From Alistipes sp. Zagget8 (lineage in GTDB: Bacteria > Bacteroidota > Bacteroidia > Bacteroidales > Rikenellaceae): a DNA stretch of 64,000 nt. The DNA lies in the NCBI GenBank assembly GCA_001941065.1, contig MSHJ01000013.1, forward strand, positions 186,001-250,000, in the 5' to 3' direction. The translations under genes and the position numbers were made by a program. The notes under the pieces are model-generated. The model was not told the DNA's origin. It saw only the letters and a list, made by a program, of their open reading frames with translations, and searched no databases. Positions 37,805 through 47,512 of this stretch are shown here, piece by piece (the stretch's first letter is position 1; the number at the start of each line of letters is the position of its first letter).

Positions 37805-38278
37805 CTACATATTTATTTTTCGGATCGTATGCTGCCGCGAAAGCTGGTCGGGGCCCGGAAATCCGATCGTGAATCCGAGGCTGGTGTTTTCGATGCGGAT
37901 CGTCACGGTGTTGTCCTTCGACGCATCGACCTCGTTGGGCAGCCAGCGGATGCGAACGGGCATGGTATAGACTCCGGGGGCGAAAACCACCTGGTTGCCC
38001 GTGGTCACACGTTCGAAATCGACTCCGGCCTTCAGTCCGTCGCCGACGGTGAACGAGTAGTCTACGATCAGGTTTTCGTCCAGCTCCTTCGAACTGAGGC
38101 AGATGTTGTACGTGCGGACGACGGTCGCCTGCGACGAAACGGTCGATGTCGCGGCATAAGCGGCGTCATCGGCCTGTATGACATAGATGAACGGATGGTC
38201 GTAAGGCTCGTCCTTCTTGCAGGAGGAGAGCAGCAAAGCCGCTGCGGCGGCCAGTATGATTGCTATTCGGTTAATCAT
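37805..38278 (-). CDS. Small SusCD-associated lipoprotein (DUF4843-like)
   Basis: This 157-residue lipoprotein has lipobox LSSC (Cys20) followed by KKDEP. The single domain resembles DUF4843 lipoproteins, which often follow susD (TYNICLSSKELDENLIVDYSFTVGDG, then TVTIRIENTSLGFTIGFPGP). It lies 20 bp after susD and 28 bp before the next lipoprotein. It is probably a surface accessory of the nutrient-uptake complex. The domain name is from pattern only. Confidence 0.65.
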   Translation of the reverse strand: MINRIAIILAAAAALLLSSCKKDEPYDHPFIYVIQADDAAYAATSTVSSQATVVRTYNICLSSKELDENLIVDYSFTVGDGLKAGVDFERVTTGNQVVFAPGVYTMPVRIRWLPNEVDASKDNTVTIRIENTSLGFTIGFPGPDQLSRQHTIRKINM

Positions 38279-38298
38279 GGCGTATATCGATTGTGTGT

Positions 38299-39792
38299 TT
38301 ATTCTTCGGCTCCGACATATCCGGGATTCTGCTTCATCGCGGGGTTGGAGTCCATCTCCAGCTGGCAGATCGGCAGGACGAAACGATAGTCGGGATAAAC
38401 GAGTTTCTTGGTCGTTGCCGATGCCGACTCGTCGCGTTCCAGATTCTGGTGACGCCGTGCGATGTCCAGCAGCCGGTGTCCCTCGAAACAGAGTTCGCGC
38501 ATACGCTCCCGCTCGATCAGGGCGTTCATTTCGTCCTGTCCGGAATACTCCAGCGTGATTTCGTCGGCCGGCTTGTCCGTTGCGCGGGCGATCAGGGCCT
38601 TCAGATCGGCGGCAGCACCTTCGAGGTCGGGATTCTCCCGGTTGCAGAGCGCTTCGGCACGGATCAGGTACATCTCCGAGCAGCGCACGACGAAGGGATC
38701 GCTGTGTCCGTAGAGACCGTTGTTGTCCTTTTTATATTTGTCGTTGACATAGTATTTCACACAGGCGTCCATTTCGTATCCGTGTATATCGTCGTTGTAA
38801 CCTTCATAAACCGGATCGTAATGCAGCAGCCGTTGGCGCCGGATGTCGTCGGGGTCGTCGAACAGCGCCAGCAGTTTGGCCGACGGCAGGACCTTCGGCG
38901 AGTTCGAGGGATCGTAAAGTTTGCTTATCGACGATGATTTTTCGTAGCCGCTCATTCGCAGGATCGTCTCCTTGCCTTTGTTTTCGTGCGGGTAGCGGAA
39001 CATGATCTCATATTCGTCGTGGGGTGTCAGCGGTACGTCCGCAATCACCTGCGAAGCATATTCTTCGGCCAGGCCGTAGTTGCCCATGTAGAGGTAGATG
39101 CGGGCCAGCAGGGCCCGGCATGCCGTTGCCGAAGCGTAATACACGTCGGAGTCGCCCGTTTTTTCGAGCGTCGTCTGCGCCGTGTTGATGTCCTCGATGA
39201 TCCGCGCGTATGCCTCCCGCAGGGTGCTCCGGGCTATTACGTCGTTGAAACTTATCGGGCGTGTGGGCAGCGGGATTCCCAGATGCGAGGCGTCCGCCGT
39301 GTAGGTGTAAGTCTGGCAGTAGGCGTTGCAGAGGTTCAGGAACATCAGCGCACGGATGAAGCAGGCGTGTGCGATGATCCGGTCGATCTCGGTCACGTCG
39401 CCCGGATAGCTCTCCTTCAGGGCGGGACCGTAATGGATGATGTTGTTGGCATTGGTTATCACGCTGTAAGCCCCTCGCCACACCAGACGCGGATAGCCGG
39501 CATTGTCCTCGGGCAGGGCCAGAAAGTTGTAAATATCCGTCTGCATTTCCCCGGCATTGGGGGTTGCGTCCGCGAGGTCGCTCGTCAGGTCGGGATAATT
39601 GACCGCATAGTCGTCGTAAAACGAGTAGGTGGCGCTGTATATGCCGTTGTACGCACTCTTCAGTCCCTCGAGTTCCGCGAAGAAGGACGGAATCGTGCTT
39701 TTGCCGATTTTCTCGACTTCGAGGAAGCTGCTGCAACCGGCCGAGCCGGCCAGCAGGACCGTCGTTAAAATATAGGTCGTTATTCGTTTCAT
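38299..39792 (-). CDS. SusD/RagB-family nutrient-binding lipoprotein
   Basis: From ATG 39792 the protein has 497 residues; upstream in-frame codons come from the end of the susC gene and are ignored. The lipobox GSAGC is followed by SSFLEVEKIGKSTIPSFF. The TPR-like body includes CFIRALMFLNLCNAYCQTY and SEMYLIRAEALCNRENPD, and the C-terminal part has ERERMRELCFEGHRLLDIARR and the closing NPGYVGAEE. It is the partner of the SusC encoded 11 bp upstream and sits in the outer membrane facing outwards. The ligand is unknown; this locus contains no glycoside hydrolase. Confidence 0.93.
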   Translation of the reverse strand: MKRITTYILTTVLLAGSAGCSSFLEVEKIGKSTIPSFFAELEGLKSAYNGIYSATYSFYDDYAVNYPDLTSDLADATPNAGEMQTDIYNFLALPEDNAGYPRLVWRGAYSVITNANNIIHYGPALKESYPGDVTEIDRIIAHACFIRALMFLNLCNAYCQTYTYTADASHLGIPLPTRPISFNDVIARSTLREAYARIIEDINTAQTTLEKTGDSDVYYASATACRALLARIYLYMGNYGLAEEYASQVIADVPLTPHDEYEIMFRYPHENKGKETILRMSGYEKSSSISKLYDPSNSPKVLPSAKLLALFDDPDDIRRQRLLHYDPVYEGYNDDIHGYEMDACVKYYVNDKYKKDNNGLYGHSDPFVVRCSEMYLIRAEALCNRENPDLEGAAADLKALIARATDKPADEITLEYSGQDEMNALIERERMRELCFEGHRLLDIARRHQNLERDESASATTKKLVYPDYRFVLPICQLEMDSNPAMKQNPGYVGAEE

Positions 39793-39803
39793 GTGCTCGG
39801 ATG

Positions 39804-42800
39804 TCAGAAAGTTACGGAAAGATTTGCCGAATAGGTCGAGGTCATCGGATACCCGGAATTCATGATCGTTTTGTAGCTGTTTTCGCCGTGTTTCTGATCG
39901 GGGGTCCAGAGATAGACGTTGTCGCCGACCAGCGAGACGCTCATCGCCTCCATCCGCAGTTTCTTGCACAGCTGCTTCGGGAAATGGTACGTCAGCGCGA
40001 CGTTCTGCAGGCGGATGTTGGTCATGCGGTGCAGGAATCGGTCGGTGTAGGAGGTCGATTTCATCTCGTTTTTGTAGACGACGCGGGGATTGACGGCCAG
40101 TTCTCCCGGGCTTTTCCAGTGATCCAACGCTTCGAGCGGCGCATTGGATTCGATGATGTCATACCCCGAATTCAGGGTGAAACGGTCCAGGGAGGTGTAT
40201 TGCCAGCCGCCGATCGTGTAGTTCAGCATGAACCGCAACGAAAACTCTTTCCACCGCAGGATATTGGTCATGCTGCCGAAAACGGCCGGATTGGGCGTCC
40301 GTCCATCCGATACGCGGTTGTCGTAGTCGTAGACTTTGGTGACGTTGCCGCGTTTGTCGTACCACATGGGTCGCCCGTCGGCCGGGTCGATGCCGGCCCA
40401 GCGGATCAGGCACCACTCGTTCTTGGAACGGCCCTCTGCCCAGACGCGCTCCCCGAAGCTCTTGGTGATGCCTTCGAAGAGGGTCAGGATCTTGTTCTGG
40501 TTGTGGGCGATGTTCAGCTCGGTCTGCCAGGAGAAATCCTTGTGGACGATATTCGCCGACGTGACGGTGATTTCATAACCCCGGTTGCGCATCTTGCCGA
40601 CGTTGCGCATGACGGCGTCCTCGGAGATGATCGACGACACGCGGCTTTCGGTCAGCATGTCGGTCGTGACGTTGTTGTAGAACTCGAGGTCGACCATCAC
40701 GCGCTTGTAAAGGCCGACGCTGAGTCCCACGTTGGTCATGTAGGTCGTCTCCCACGTAAGTCCCGGGTTGGCCACCGCGCTCTGCATGGCGCCGAGGTTT
40801 CCCTGGTAGGAGTAGCTCGACGAAAGGCTGTAGGTGCCGTATGCCGACGACGTGTCGACGCGCGAGTTTCCGCTCGTGCCGTACGAAGCCTTGACTTTCA
40901 GGGTGTCGAAGATGTCGCTGCGGAAGAAATGTTCGTTGTGGATGCTCCAGCCGACGCCCACCGAAGCGTATGTCGCCCAGCGGGAGTACTCGCCGAAGGC
41001 GGAGAAGCCCTGACGCCGTGCATTTACCGTCATGTAGTAACGGTTGTCATAGGCATAGGATGCCTGTCCCAGGTAGGAGAGCGACCGGGAGTAGGTGGTA
41101 TTGCTCGATCCGCTGACATTGGCCTTGGGAACATAGGCGATTTCCTTGATCTGGTCGTTGATGAAATCGTATCCGGAGACGTAGAGGTTGCGGCCTTCCT
41201 CATGTTTGAACTCGATGCCGGCCACGGCTCCGATGCGATGCTTTCCGAATTCGCGGTCGAAATTGATGCGGTTGATGCTCGCCCAGTTCAGGTTGAAAAC
41301 GCCGCTTCGCCGCGAAATGCCGGCCGGATCGTTGGCGTAGTATCCCGACAGGTTGGTGCGTGCCTTGTACGTCGCCTCGTAGGTTCCGATGTAATTGGCC
41401 ACGAACTGCGTGGTGGCCGAAAGTCCCCTGACGGGTTCCCATTTGAGCGAGGCGTTGACGCTGGCGTTCAGCGACCGCTGCCTGTTGTCGTTCTGGTCCC
41501 GTTCGGGTAGGTCGTTGGCAAAGAACTTTACCTGCGTCGGTTTGTATTCGTAGAACGAATCCCGGCTGTAATAGTTGTACAACCGGTAGGTATGGCCGTC
41601 GTTCTCGTACGGCGAGAAGATCGGCAGCGTTTCGTAGTAGTTGCGCGTCGACGGGAACGTGTCGTTGATGTTGTAGGTTCCGTTCAGGATCAGCGCCGCT
41701 TCGAGCCCTTTGAAGAATGTGTAGGTCGAATTGGAACGCAGGGATATGCGCTGCTGCTTGTTGCCTTTCAGGATCATATCTTCGGTATAGTAACCCGCCG
41801 AGATATAGTTTTTCATCCGTTTGGTGCCGCCGCTGGCGCTCAGGTCCACCTGGAAGGTCTGCCCCGTGTCGAGGTAGAGTTTATGCCACCGGGTGTCGGT
41901 TGTGGAGTAGCTGTTGTACTCGCTGTCCTGATAGGGGAAGGCCGAGATGGGATAACCGGCGTTAACCCACGCCTCCTGGGCGTATTCCATATACTGCGAA
42001 GCGTTGAGCATCTTGTAACGGGTGCTCTCGTTGGCGAAGGCGATGCCGTATTTGAAGCTGACGTTTATGCTGGTCTTCTCCTCCCGGCCCTTCTTGGTGG
42101 TGATGAGGATCACGCCGTTGGCGCCGTCGGCACCGTAAAGGGCCGTGGTCGAGGCGTCCTTCAGCACTGTGATCGACTCGATGTCGTTGGGGTTCATGAA
42201 CGAGAGGGGGCTGATGGTGTACTCGGTGCCGATGCTCAGTCCGGTGATTCCTCCCGTGTATATGGGGGCTCCGTCGACGACCCACAGCGGCTCGTTCGAG
42301 GCACTGAGCGACGCATCGCCGCGGATGCGCACGGTCAGGCGTGCACGCATGCTCTCGTCGCTGTTGTTGAATCCCTTCGACACCTGCATACCCGGCACCA
42401 TGCCGTCGAGCAGGTTGTCCACACGGCTTACGGGCATCAGTTCCAGTTTTTTGGAACTCACCTGATAGGCGCTGCCGACCAGGTCCTCGCGGCGCTGCAC
42501 GACGCCGTAACCCGTCACGACGACCTCGCCGATCTCCGTGTCGGATTCGAGTTTGATTTTGAGGGTCTTTTGGGTGGTGACTCCGATGTCGCGGCTCTTC
42601 ATGCCGACGTAGGAGACCGCGAGAAGGACGACCTTATCCGTGTTGGGGATCGTCAGCGTGAATTTTCCGTTCGTGTCGGTGTGAATGCCTTTCGAAGTGC
42701 CTTTGATCATGACCGTCGCACCGATCAAAGGGACGCCTTGCGCGTCGAAAACCTGTCCGCTGATGTCGCGGGTCGCACTTTGGGGTGCGGATTGCGTCTC

Positions 42801-42957
42801 TGACGACGCTAACGCGGAGTTACCTGAAGAAGGGGTCGAATTTCCCCCCCCCCCTTGCCAGGGAAGCGTCGGCGATTGTCAGGGCACACATTAATAACAG
42901 GGTACGCCGCAGGTTACGGCGGAACCCTGCATGGAATGCAGTAAAAGTTTCTTTCAT
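39804..42957 (-). CDS. SusC/RagA-type TonB-linked receptor, out of frame at a poly-G tract (phase-OFF candidate)
   Basis: The natural start is ATG 42957, giving the signal peptide of residues 1-31 (MKETFTAFHAGFRR...). At codon 35 a run of 11 G (plus-strand C at 42844-42854) shifts the frame, and translation stops after 45 residues at 42820-42822. With 10 (or 13) G the frame joins the downstream receptor: about 1050 residues with a CarboxypepD-regulatory-like domain (ISGQVFDAQGVPLIGATVMIKG), a plug (GEVVVTGYGVVQRRED, VLKDASTTALYGADGANGVI) and a full barrel. The body is open all the way to its stop, so selection appears to keep it intact. A start at TTG 42728 would lack a signal peptide and is unlikely. 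Confidence 0.85.
42844..42854 (-). repeat. 11-bp poly-G tract that breaks the susC reading frame
   Basis: Eleven C on the plus strand are eleven G in the susC coding strand, at codons 35-38 just after the signal peptide. Ten or 13 would restore the frame. Confidence 0.9.
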
Positions 42958-43028
42958 ACTATAAAGAATTCGGTTTGCCTGTCGGAATCCGGTCGCCCTG
43001 TGACCGTTATTCCGGACTGTTTGCCTAA

Positions 43029-43036
43029 CAAAAATA
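43029..43036 (-). promoter_or_regulatory. -7 box for the second SusCD locus
   Basis: TATTTTTG on the minus strand lies about 70 bp upstream of the susC ATG at 42957. A TTTA about 18 bp further upstream may serve as the -33 element. Confidence 0.6.
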
Positions 43037-43133
43037 GGTAAAAAAGCGTGAACTAAAGCCCTGAGAGCGACAAAAAAACGCCCGTTGTAACAATAAATTC
43101 AAACATTCTTCGTTTCGGTTTCCGTTTGTATGA

Positions 43134-43173
43134 AAAAGCCACTCCCGGCCTTACGGATCGTAAGTGCCGGGAG
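43134..43173 (-). terminator. dusB terminator
   Basis: A long stem (CTCCCGGC CTTACG with CGTAAG GCCGGGAG, one bulged base) between 43142 and 43173 is followed on the minus strand by GGCTTTTT. It lies just after the dusB stop codon. Confidence 0.8.
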
Positions 43174-43204
43174 CGGTTGTGTCGGAATCCGGAGCGGAGT
43201 TCCT

Positions 43205-44227
43205 TTACAGGTTGTGCGACAGCGGGGCGGGGACCGTGCCGCTCAGGTCGTAGTCGCCCCAGCGGGCGGCGATTTCGTCGAGCGTCGAGAACAGGCAGTC
43301 GATGTCGAGCGACGTGACGAGTTTCAGGCGCGTGGGTTTGAAATCAGGCAGCCCCTTGAAATAGTTCGTCAGGTGGCGCCGCATTTCGAGGATGCCGACA
43401 TGGTTGCCCTTGATCTCGAGCGACTTTTGCAGGTGCTCCCTGGCGATTGCGACCCGTTCCGTGACCGACGGCTGGGACATCACCTCGCCCGTGGCCATGA
43501 AATGCTTGATCTCGCGGAAAATCCACGGACGTCCGTAGGTCGCACGGCCCACCATCACGCCGTCCACGCCGTAACGGTCGAACATCTCTTTGGCCTTCGG
43601 GCCCGAATCCACGTCGCCGTTACCGATGATCGGGATGTGTATCTGCGGGTTGTTCTTCACCCGGCCGATCAGCGTCCAGTCCGCTTCGCCGCGGTACATC
43701 TGGGCCCGCGTGCGTCCGTGGATCGTGAGCGCCGCAATGCCCACATCCTGCAGGCGCAGGGCTATCTCCTCGATGTTTTTCGACTCTTCGTCCCATCCGA
43801 GGCGGGTCTTCACCGTCACGGGCGTCTTCACCGCCGCGACGATCTGCCGGGTCATTTCGACCATCAGCGGCACGTCGCGCATCATCCCCGACCCGGCGCC
43901 GCGCCCGGCGATCTTCTTCACCGGACAGCCGAAATTGATGTCGATGATGTCGGGCCGGGCCGCCTCGGCCATGCGGGCCGCCTCGACCATCGGTTCGATC
44001 AGGTGGCCGTAAATCTGAATGCCCACGGGACGTTCCGCGTCGTCGATTTCGAGTTTCTTGAGCGATTTGGCCGCGTCGCGGATCAGCCCGTCCGAGGAGA
44101 TAAACTCCGTGTAGACCACGTCGGCGCCGAAGCGTTTGCACATATAACGGAACGACGGGTCGGTCACGTCCTCCATCGGTGCCAGAAGCAGGGGATGTTC
44201 ACCTAATTCTATAGCTGCGATTTTCAT
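43205..44227 (-). CDS. dusB: tRNA-dihydrouridine synthase
   Basis: From ATG 44227 (MKIAAIELGEHPLLLAPMEDVTDPSFR) the protein has 340 residues. It reduces uridine in the D-loop of tRNA using FMN and NADPH. Motifs are APMEDVTD, the catalytic Cys in DINFGCPVKKIAGRGAGSG, VTVKTRLGWDEE, TIHGRTRAQMYRG and GNGDVDSG. Upstream codons in this frame lie inside the preceding CBS-protein gene, whose stop is 2 bp away. The pair is transcribed from the minus-strand promoter at 45526 and ends at the terminator at 43134. The dusB versus other Dus subfamily name is by similarity only. Confidence 0.9.
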   Translation of the reverse strand: MKIAAIELGEHPLLLAPMEDVTDPSFRYMCKRFGADVVYTEFISSDGLIRDAAKSLKKLEIDDAERPVGIQIYGHLIEPMVEAARMAEAARPDIIDINFGCPVKKIAGRGAGSGMMRDVPLMVEMTRQIVAAVKTPVTVKTRLGWDEESKNIEEIALRLQDVGIAALTIHGRTRAQMYRGEADWTLIGRVKNNPQIHIPIIGNGDVDSGPKAKEMFDRYGVDGVMVGRATYGRPWIFREIKHFMATGEVMSQPSVTERVAIAREHLQKSLEIKGNHVGILEMRRHLTNYFKGLPDFKPTRLKLVTSLDIDCLFSTLDEIAARWGDYDLSGTVPAPLSHNL

Positions 44228-44229
44228 AC

Positions 44230-45501
44230 TTATTCCGGTTGTTCGAGGGTGACGAGAACCTTGTCGATACGCGCCCCGTCCATATCCACGATTTCGAACG
44301 TGAATCCGTTCCACGACAGCTTCTCGCCCGTGGCCGGGATGTGGGCCAGCTGTTCGAGGATCAGGCCGCTGACGGTGTTGTAGGCGTTGTGGGCGAAAAC
44401 CTCTTCGAGTCCGAACCAGGCGAGGAAATCGTAGTAGGGGCACTGTCCGTCCACGAGGCAGCTGCCGTCCTCGCGCTGTACGATGTCGGGTTCTTCGCGC
44501 GGGTCGGGCAGTTCGCCGACGAGCGCTTCGAAGATGTCTTTCAGGGTGATGATACCGCGGGTGACGCCGAATTCGTCGCAGATGATGCCGTATCCCAACT
44601 GCTCGCTGCGCAGCTGTTCGAGGGCGTTGTAGACCTCGAATCCTTCGTGGAAGAACTTGGCCGGGGTGAGCTGTGAACGCAGGTCGAAACCGGGTTCATC
44701 GAGGTGCAGGAAAATATCCTTGAGGTAGACCACGCCCAGCAGTTTGTCCAGACTGCCCTCGCCGACGGGGTAGCGGTTGTGCGGAGCGCGGGCCACGACT
44801 TCGCGGATTTCGGCGGCGTTCATCGCCGCGTCGAGCCACACCAGTTCGCTGCGGTGGGTCATGATCGACTCCACCGTGCGGTCGCCCAGCGAAAAGACGC
44901 GCCCCATGATCTTCTGCTCGACCTCTTGCACCTCGCCGTCCTCGGCGCCCTCCTGGATGATTGAGCGGATTTCGGCCTCCGTCACCTTGCTTTCGCCCCT
45001 TTGCAGACCCAGCAGACGGGTGACGCCCGCCGTGCTTTTGGAGAGCAGCCACACGAAGGGCGACGCCACGACCGACAGCGCCCGCATGGGGCGTGCGACG
45101 ATCTTCGCGGCCTTTTCCGCCGCGTTCATGCCGATGCGCTTGGGCACCAGTTCGCCGAAGATGATCGTGAGATAAGTGACCACGATGATGATCGTGACCT
45201 GCGCCGTGACGGTCGCCGCACGCAGCGGAATGCCCAGTTCAGCCAGCTCTTTGCCGAATTTTGCAGCCAGTGTATCGCCCGAATAGATACCCGTGAGGAT
45301 TCCGATGAGCGTGATGCCGATCTGCACCGTCGAGAGGAATCGGTCGGGGTCTTTGGCCAGTTTCAGGGCCTGGCGGGCCCCTGCGCTGCCCTGTCGGGCC
45401 TGCATTTCCAGATTCGAGCGGCGGGCCGAGATCAGCGCGATCTCCGACATGGCGAAGAGCCCGTTGAGCAGGATCAGCAGCAGAATGACGAGAATTTCCA
45501 T
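44230..45501 (-). CDS. CNNM/CorC-family membrane protein with CBS domains
   Basis: From ATG 45501 (MEILVILLLILLNGLFAMSEIAL) the protein has 423 residues. An N-terminal CNNM transmembrane domain (about residues 1-190, with FGELVPKRIGMNAAEKAAK) precedes a CBS pair (about 205-330, with IMTHRSELVWLDA and GVVYLKDIF). A CorC/HlyC C-terminal domain follows (about 340-420). Members of this family are linked to magnesium or cobalt efflux; the substrate here is not shown by sequence. It has a perfect -7 box at 45526-45533 and is followed by dusB 2 bp downstream. Confidence 0.92.
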   Translation of the reverse strand: MEILVILLLILLNGLFAMSEIALISARRSNLEMQARQGSAGARQALKLAKDPDRFLSTVQIGITLIGILTGIYSGDTLAAKFGKELAELGIPLRAATVTAQVTIIIVVTYLTIIFGELVPKRIGMNAAEKAAKIVARPMRALSVVASPFVWLLSKSTAGVTRLLGLQRGESKVTEAEIRSIIQEGAEDGEVQEVEQKIMGRVFSLGDRTVESIMTHRSELVWLDAAMNAAEIREVVARAPHNRYPVGEGSLDKLLGVVYLKDIFLHLDEPGFDLRSQLTPAKFFHEGFEVYNALEQLRSEQLGYGIICDEFGVTRGIITLKDIFEALVGELPDPREEPDIVQREDGSCLVDGQCPYYDFLAWFGLEEVFAHNAYNTVSGLILEQLAHIPATGEKLSWNGFTFEIVDMDGARIDKVLVTLEQPE

Positions 45502-45525
45502 GGAATGTCTGGTCGGTTTACCCGG

Positions 45526-45533
45526 CAAATATA
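45526..45533 (-). promoter_or_regulatory. -7 box for the CorC-type gene and dusB
   Basis: TATATTTG on the minus strand lies 25 bp upstream of ATG 45501, divergent from the argS promoter. Confidence 0.7.
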
Positions 45534-45564
45534 CGGATTGTTTCAGAATATATGGGGACCGGAG

Positions 45565-45595
45565 ATTGATTATTCGGCGAAAAACGCTAAATTTG
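45565..45595 (+). promoter_or_regulatory. argS promoter
   Basis: ATTG at 45565-45568 and TAAATTTG at 45588-45595 are 19 bp apart, 21 bp before the argS ATG at 45617. Confidence 0.7.
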
Positions 45596-45616
45596 CAGGC
45601 AAAAATCAATTCGGAT

Positions 45617-47398
45617 ATGAATATTGAAACCTTTATTTCGGATGCGGTCCGCCGGTCGGTGGAGGCGCTTTACGGAGAGCTCGGCGACGAGCAGCTGCAG
45701 ATTCAGAAGACCCGCAAGGAGTTTGAGGGCGACTACACCCTCGTGACGTTTCCGCTGCTGCGACGAAGCCGCAAGTCGCCCGAGGCCACCGCGACCGAGA
45801 TCGGTGAATATATGACGGCCAACATCGCGGAGGTCCGTGCGTTCAACGTGATCAAGGGCTTTCTGAACCTCTCGCTCGACAGCACGTTCTGGGCGGCCCG
45901 CTTCGCCGAGATCGCCGCCGACGAGGCGTTCGGGCAGGCTCCCGCGACGGGCCGTACGGTCATGGTCGAGTATTCGTCGCCCAACACCAACAAACCGCTG
46001 CACCTGGGGCACATCCGCAACAACCTGCTGGGTTACTCCGTGGCGCAGATCCTTGCGGCCAACGGCCACACGGTCATCAAGGCCAACCTGGTGAACGACC
46101 GCGGCATCCATATCTGCAAGTCGATGCTGGCGTGGAAACTCTACGGCAACGGCGAGACCCCGGCTTCGTCGGGGATGAAGGGCGACCACCTCGTGGGCAA
46201 ATACTACGTGGAATTCGACAAACATTACAAGGCCCAGATCAAGGAGCTCGTGGCGCAGGGCCAGTCGGAGGACGACGCCAAGAAAAACGCCCCGATCATC
46301 CTCGAGGCGCAGGAGATGCTGCGCAAGTGGGAGGCCCGCGACCCCGAGGTCTACTCGCTGTGGGTGACCATGAACGGCTGGGTGTACGAGGGCTTCGACG
46401 TGACCTACAAGGCGCTGGGCGTCGATTTCGACAAGGTTTACTACGAATCGCAGACCTACCTGCTGGGCAAGGCGCTGGTGGACGAGGGACTGAAAAAGGG
46501 CGTTTTCTACCGCCGCCCCGACAACTCGGTGTGGATCGACCTCACGGCCGACGGACTGGACGAAAAACTGCTGTTGCGCGGCGACGGCACCTCGGTCTAC
46601 ATGACGCAGGACCTCGGCACGGCCTTCCGCCGTTTCGAGGACAACAAGCTCGACGACATGATTTACGTCGTGGGCAATGAGCAGAACTACCATTTCCAGG
46701 TGCTAAAACTGGTGCTCAAGAAGCTGGGCTATGCCGACTGGAGCGACCATATCACCCACCTGTCCTATGGCATGGTGGAGCTTCCCGAGGGCAAGATGAA
46801 ATCGCGCGAGGGCACGGTAGTCGATGCCGACGACCTGATCGAAGGCATGGTCTCGACGGCCCGCGAGATGTCGGCCGAGCTGGGCAAGTTGGACGGATGC
46901 ACGGAGGAGGAGGCGAATGCCGTCTCGACGATGGTCGGACTGGGTGCCCTCAAATACTTTATATTAAAGGTGGACCCCAAAAAGACGATGCTGTTCGATC
47001 CCCGTGAGTCGATCGATTTCAACGGCAATACGGGGCCCTTCATCCAGTACACCCATGCGCGTATCCGCTCGATCCTGCGCAAGGCCGCCGAGGCGGGCAT
47101 CGATTTCGAAGGAGTTGTCGCCGCCGACTACCTGCCCGAGGAGATCGACCTGGTGAAGACGCTGACCGAATATCCTTCGGTCGTGGCCGCCGCGGGCGAG
47201 AATTTCGCGCCTTCGATCATCGGAGCCTACGTCTACGAACTGGCCAAGCAGTTCAACGGCTACTACCACGACCACTCGATCCTCAAGGAGGAGAACGCCG
47301 ACGTGCGGCGGATGCGCCTCCAGCTGGTCCGGCAGGTCGCCCGCGTCATCCGCAGCGGCATGAAGCTGCTGGGCATCGACGTTCCCGAGCGGATGTAA
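45617..47398 (+). CDS. argS: Arginyl-tRNA synthetase
   Basis: From ATG 45617 (MNIETFISDAVRRSVEALYGEL) this class I enzyme has 593 residues. The N-terminal additional domain spans about residues 1-105. The catalytic domain contains VEYSSPNTNKPLHLGHIRNN (HIGH-type motif), and GKMKSREGTVVDADDL marks the KMSKS-type loop. The C-terminal anticodon-binding DALR-type domain is complete and ends DVPERM. The start is supported by the promoter just upstream; earlier in-frame codons overlap the divergent gene. A strong terminator follows. Confidence 0.96.
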   Translation: MNIETFISDAVRRSVEALYGELGDEQLQIQKTRKEFEGDYTLVTFPLLRRSRKSPEATATEIGEYMTANIAEVRAFNVIKGFLNLSLDSTFWAARFAEIAADEAFGQAPATGRTVMVEYSSPNTNKPLHLGHIRNNLLGYSVAQILAANGHTVIKANLVNDRGIHICKSMLAWKLYGNGETPASSGMKGDHLVGKYYVEFDKHYKAQIKELVAQGQSEDDAKKNAPIILEAQEMLRKWEARDPEVYSLWVTMNGWVYEGFDVTYKALGVDFDKVYYESQTYLLGKALVDEGLKKGVFYRRPDNSVWIDLTADGLDEKLLLRGDGTSVYMTQDLGTAFRRFEDNKLDDMIYVVGNEQNYHFQVLKLVLKKLGYADWSDHITHLSYGMVELPEGKMKSREGTVVDADDLIEGMVSTAREMSAELGKLDGCTEEEANAVSTMVGLGALKYFILKVDPKKTMLFDPRESIDFNGNTGPFIQYTHARIRSILRKAAEAGIDFEGVVAADYLPEEIDLVKTLTEYPSVVAAAGENFAPSIIGAYVYELAKQFNGYYHDHSILKEENADVRRMRLQLVRQVARVIRSGMKLLGIDVPERM

Positions 47399-47418
47399 TG
47401 TGTTCAACGACAATACGG

Positions 47419-47449
47419 AACGGAGGTTTTTCGAAAACCTCCGTTTTTT
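47419..47449 (+). terminator. argS terminator
   Basis: A 12-bp perfect stem AACGGAGGTTTT/AAAACCTCCGTT with a 3-nt loop is followed by a T run. Confidence 0.92.
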
Positions 47450-47512
47450 GTTGTCTTTACCGTGGTACGAATCTTGCGAGAGGGGAGTGCTGTTAACTAA
47501 CACTATTTTAGC

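Noticed and set aside
42728..42730. TTG start for the second SusC
   Set aside because: It would remove the signal peptide and half of the regulatory-like domain; the ATG at 42957 with a poly-G slip explains the locus better.
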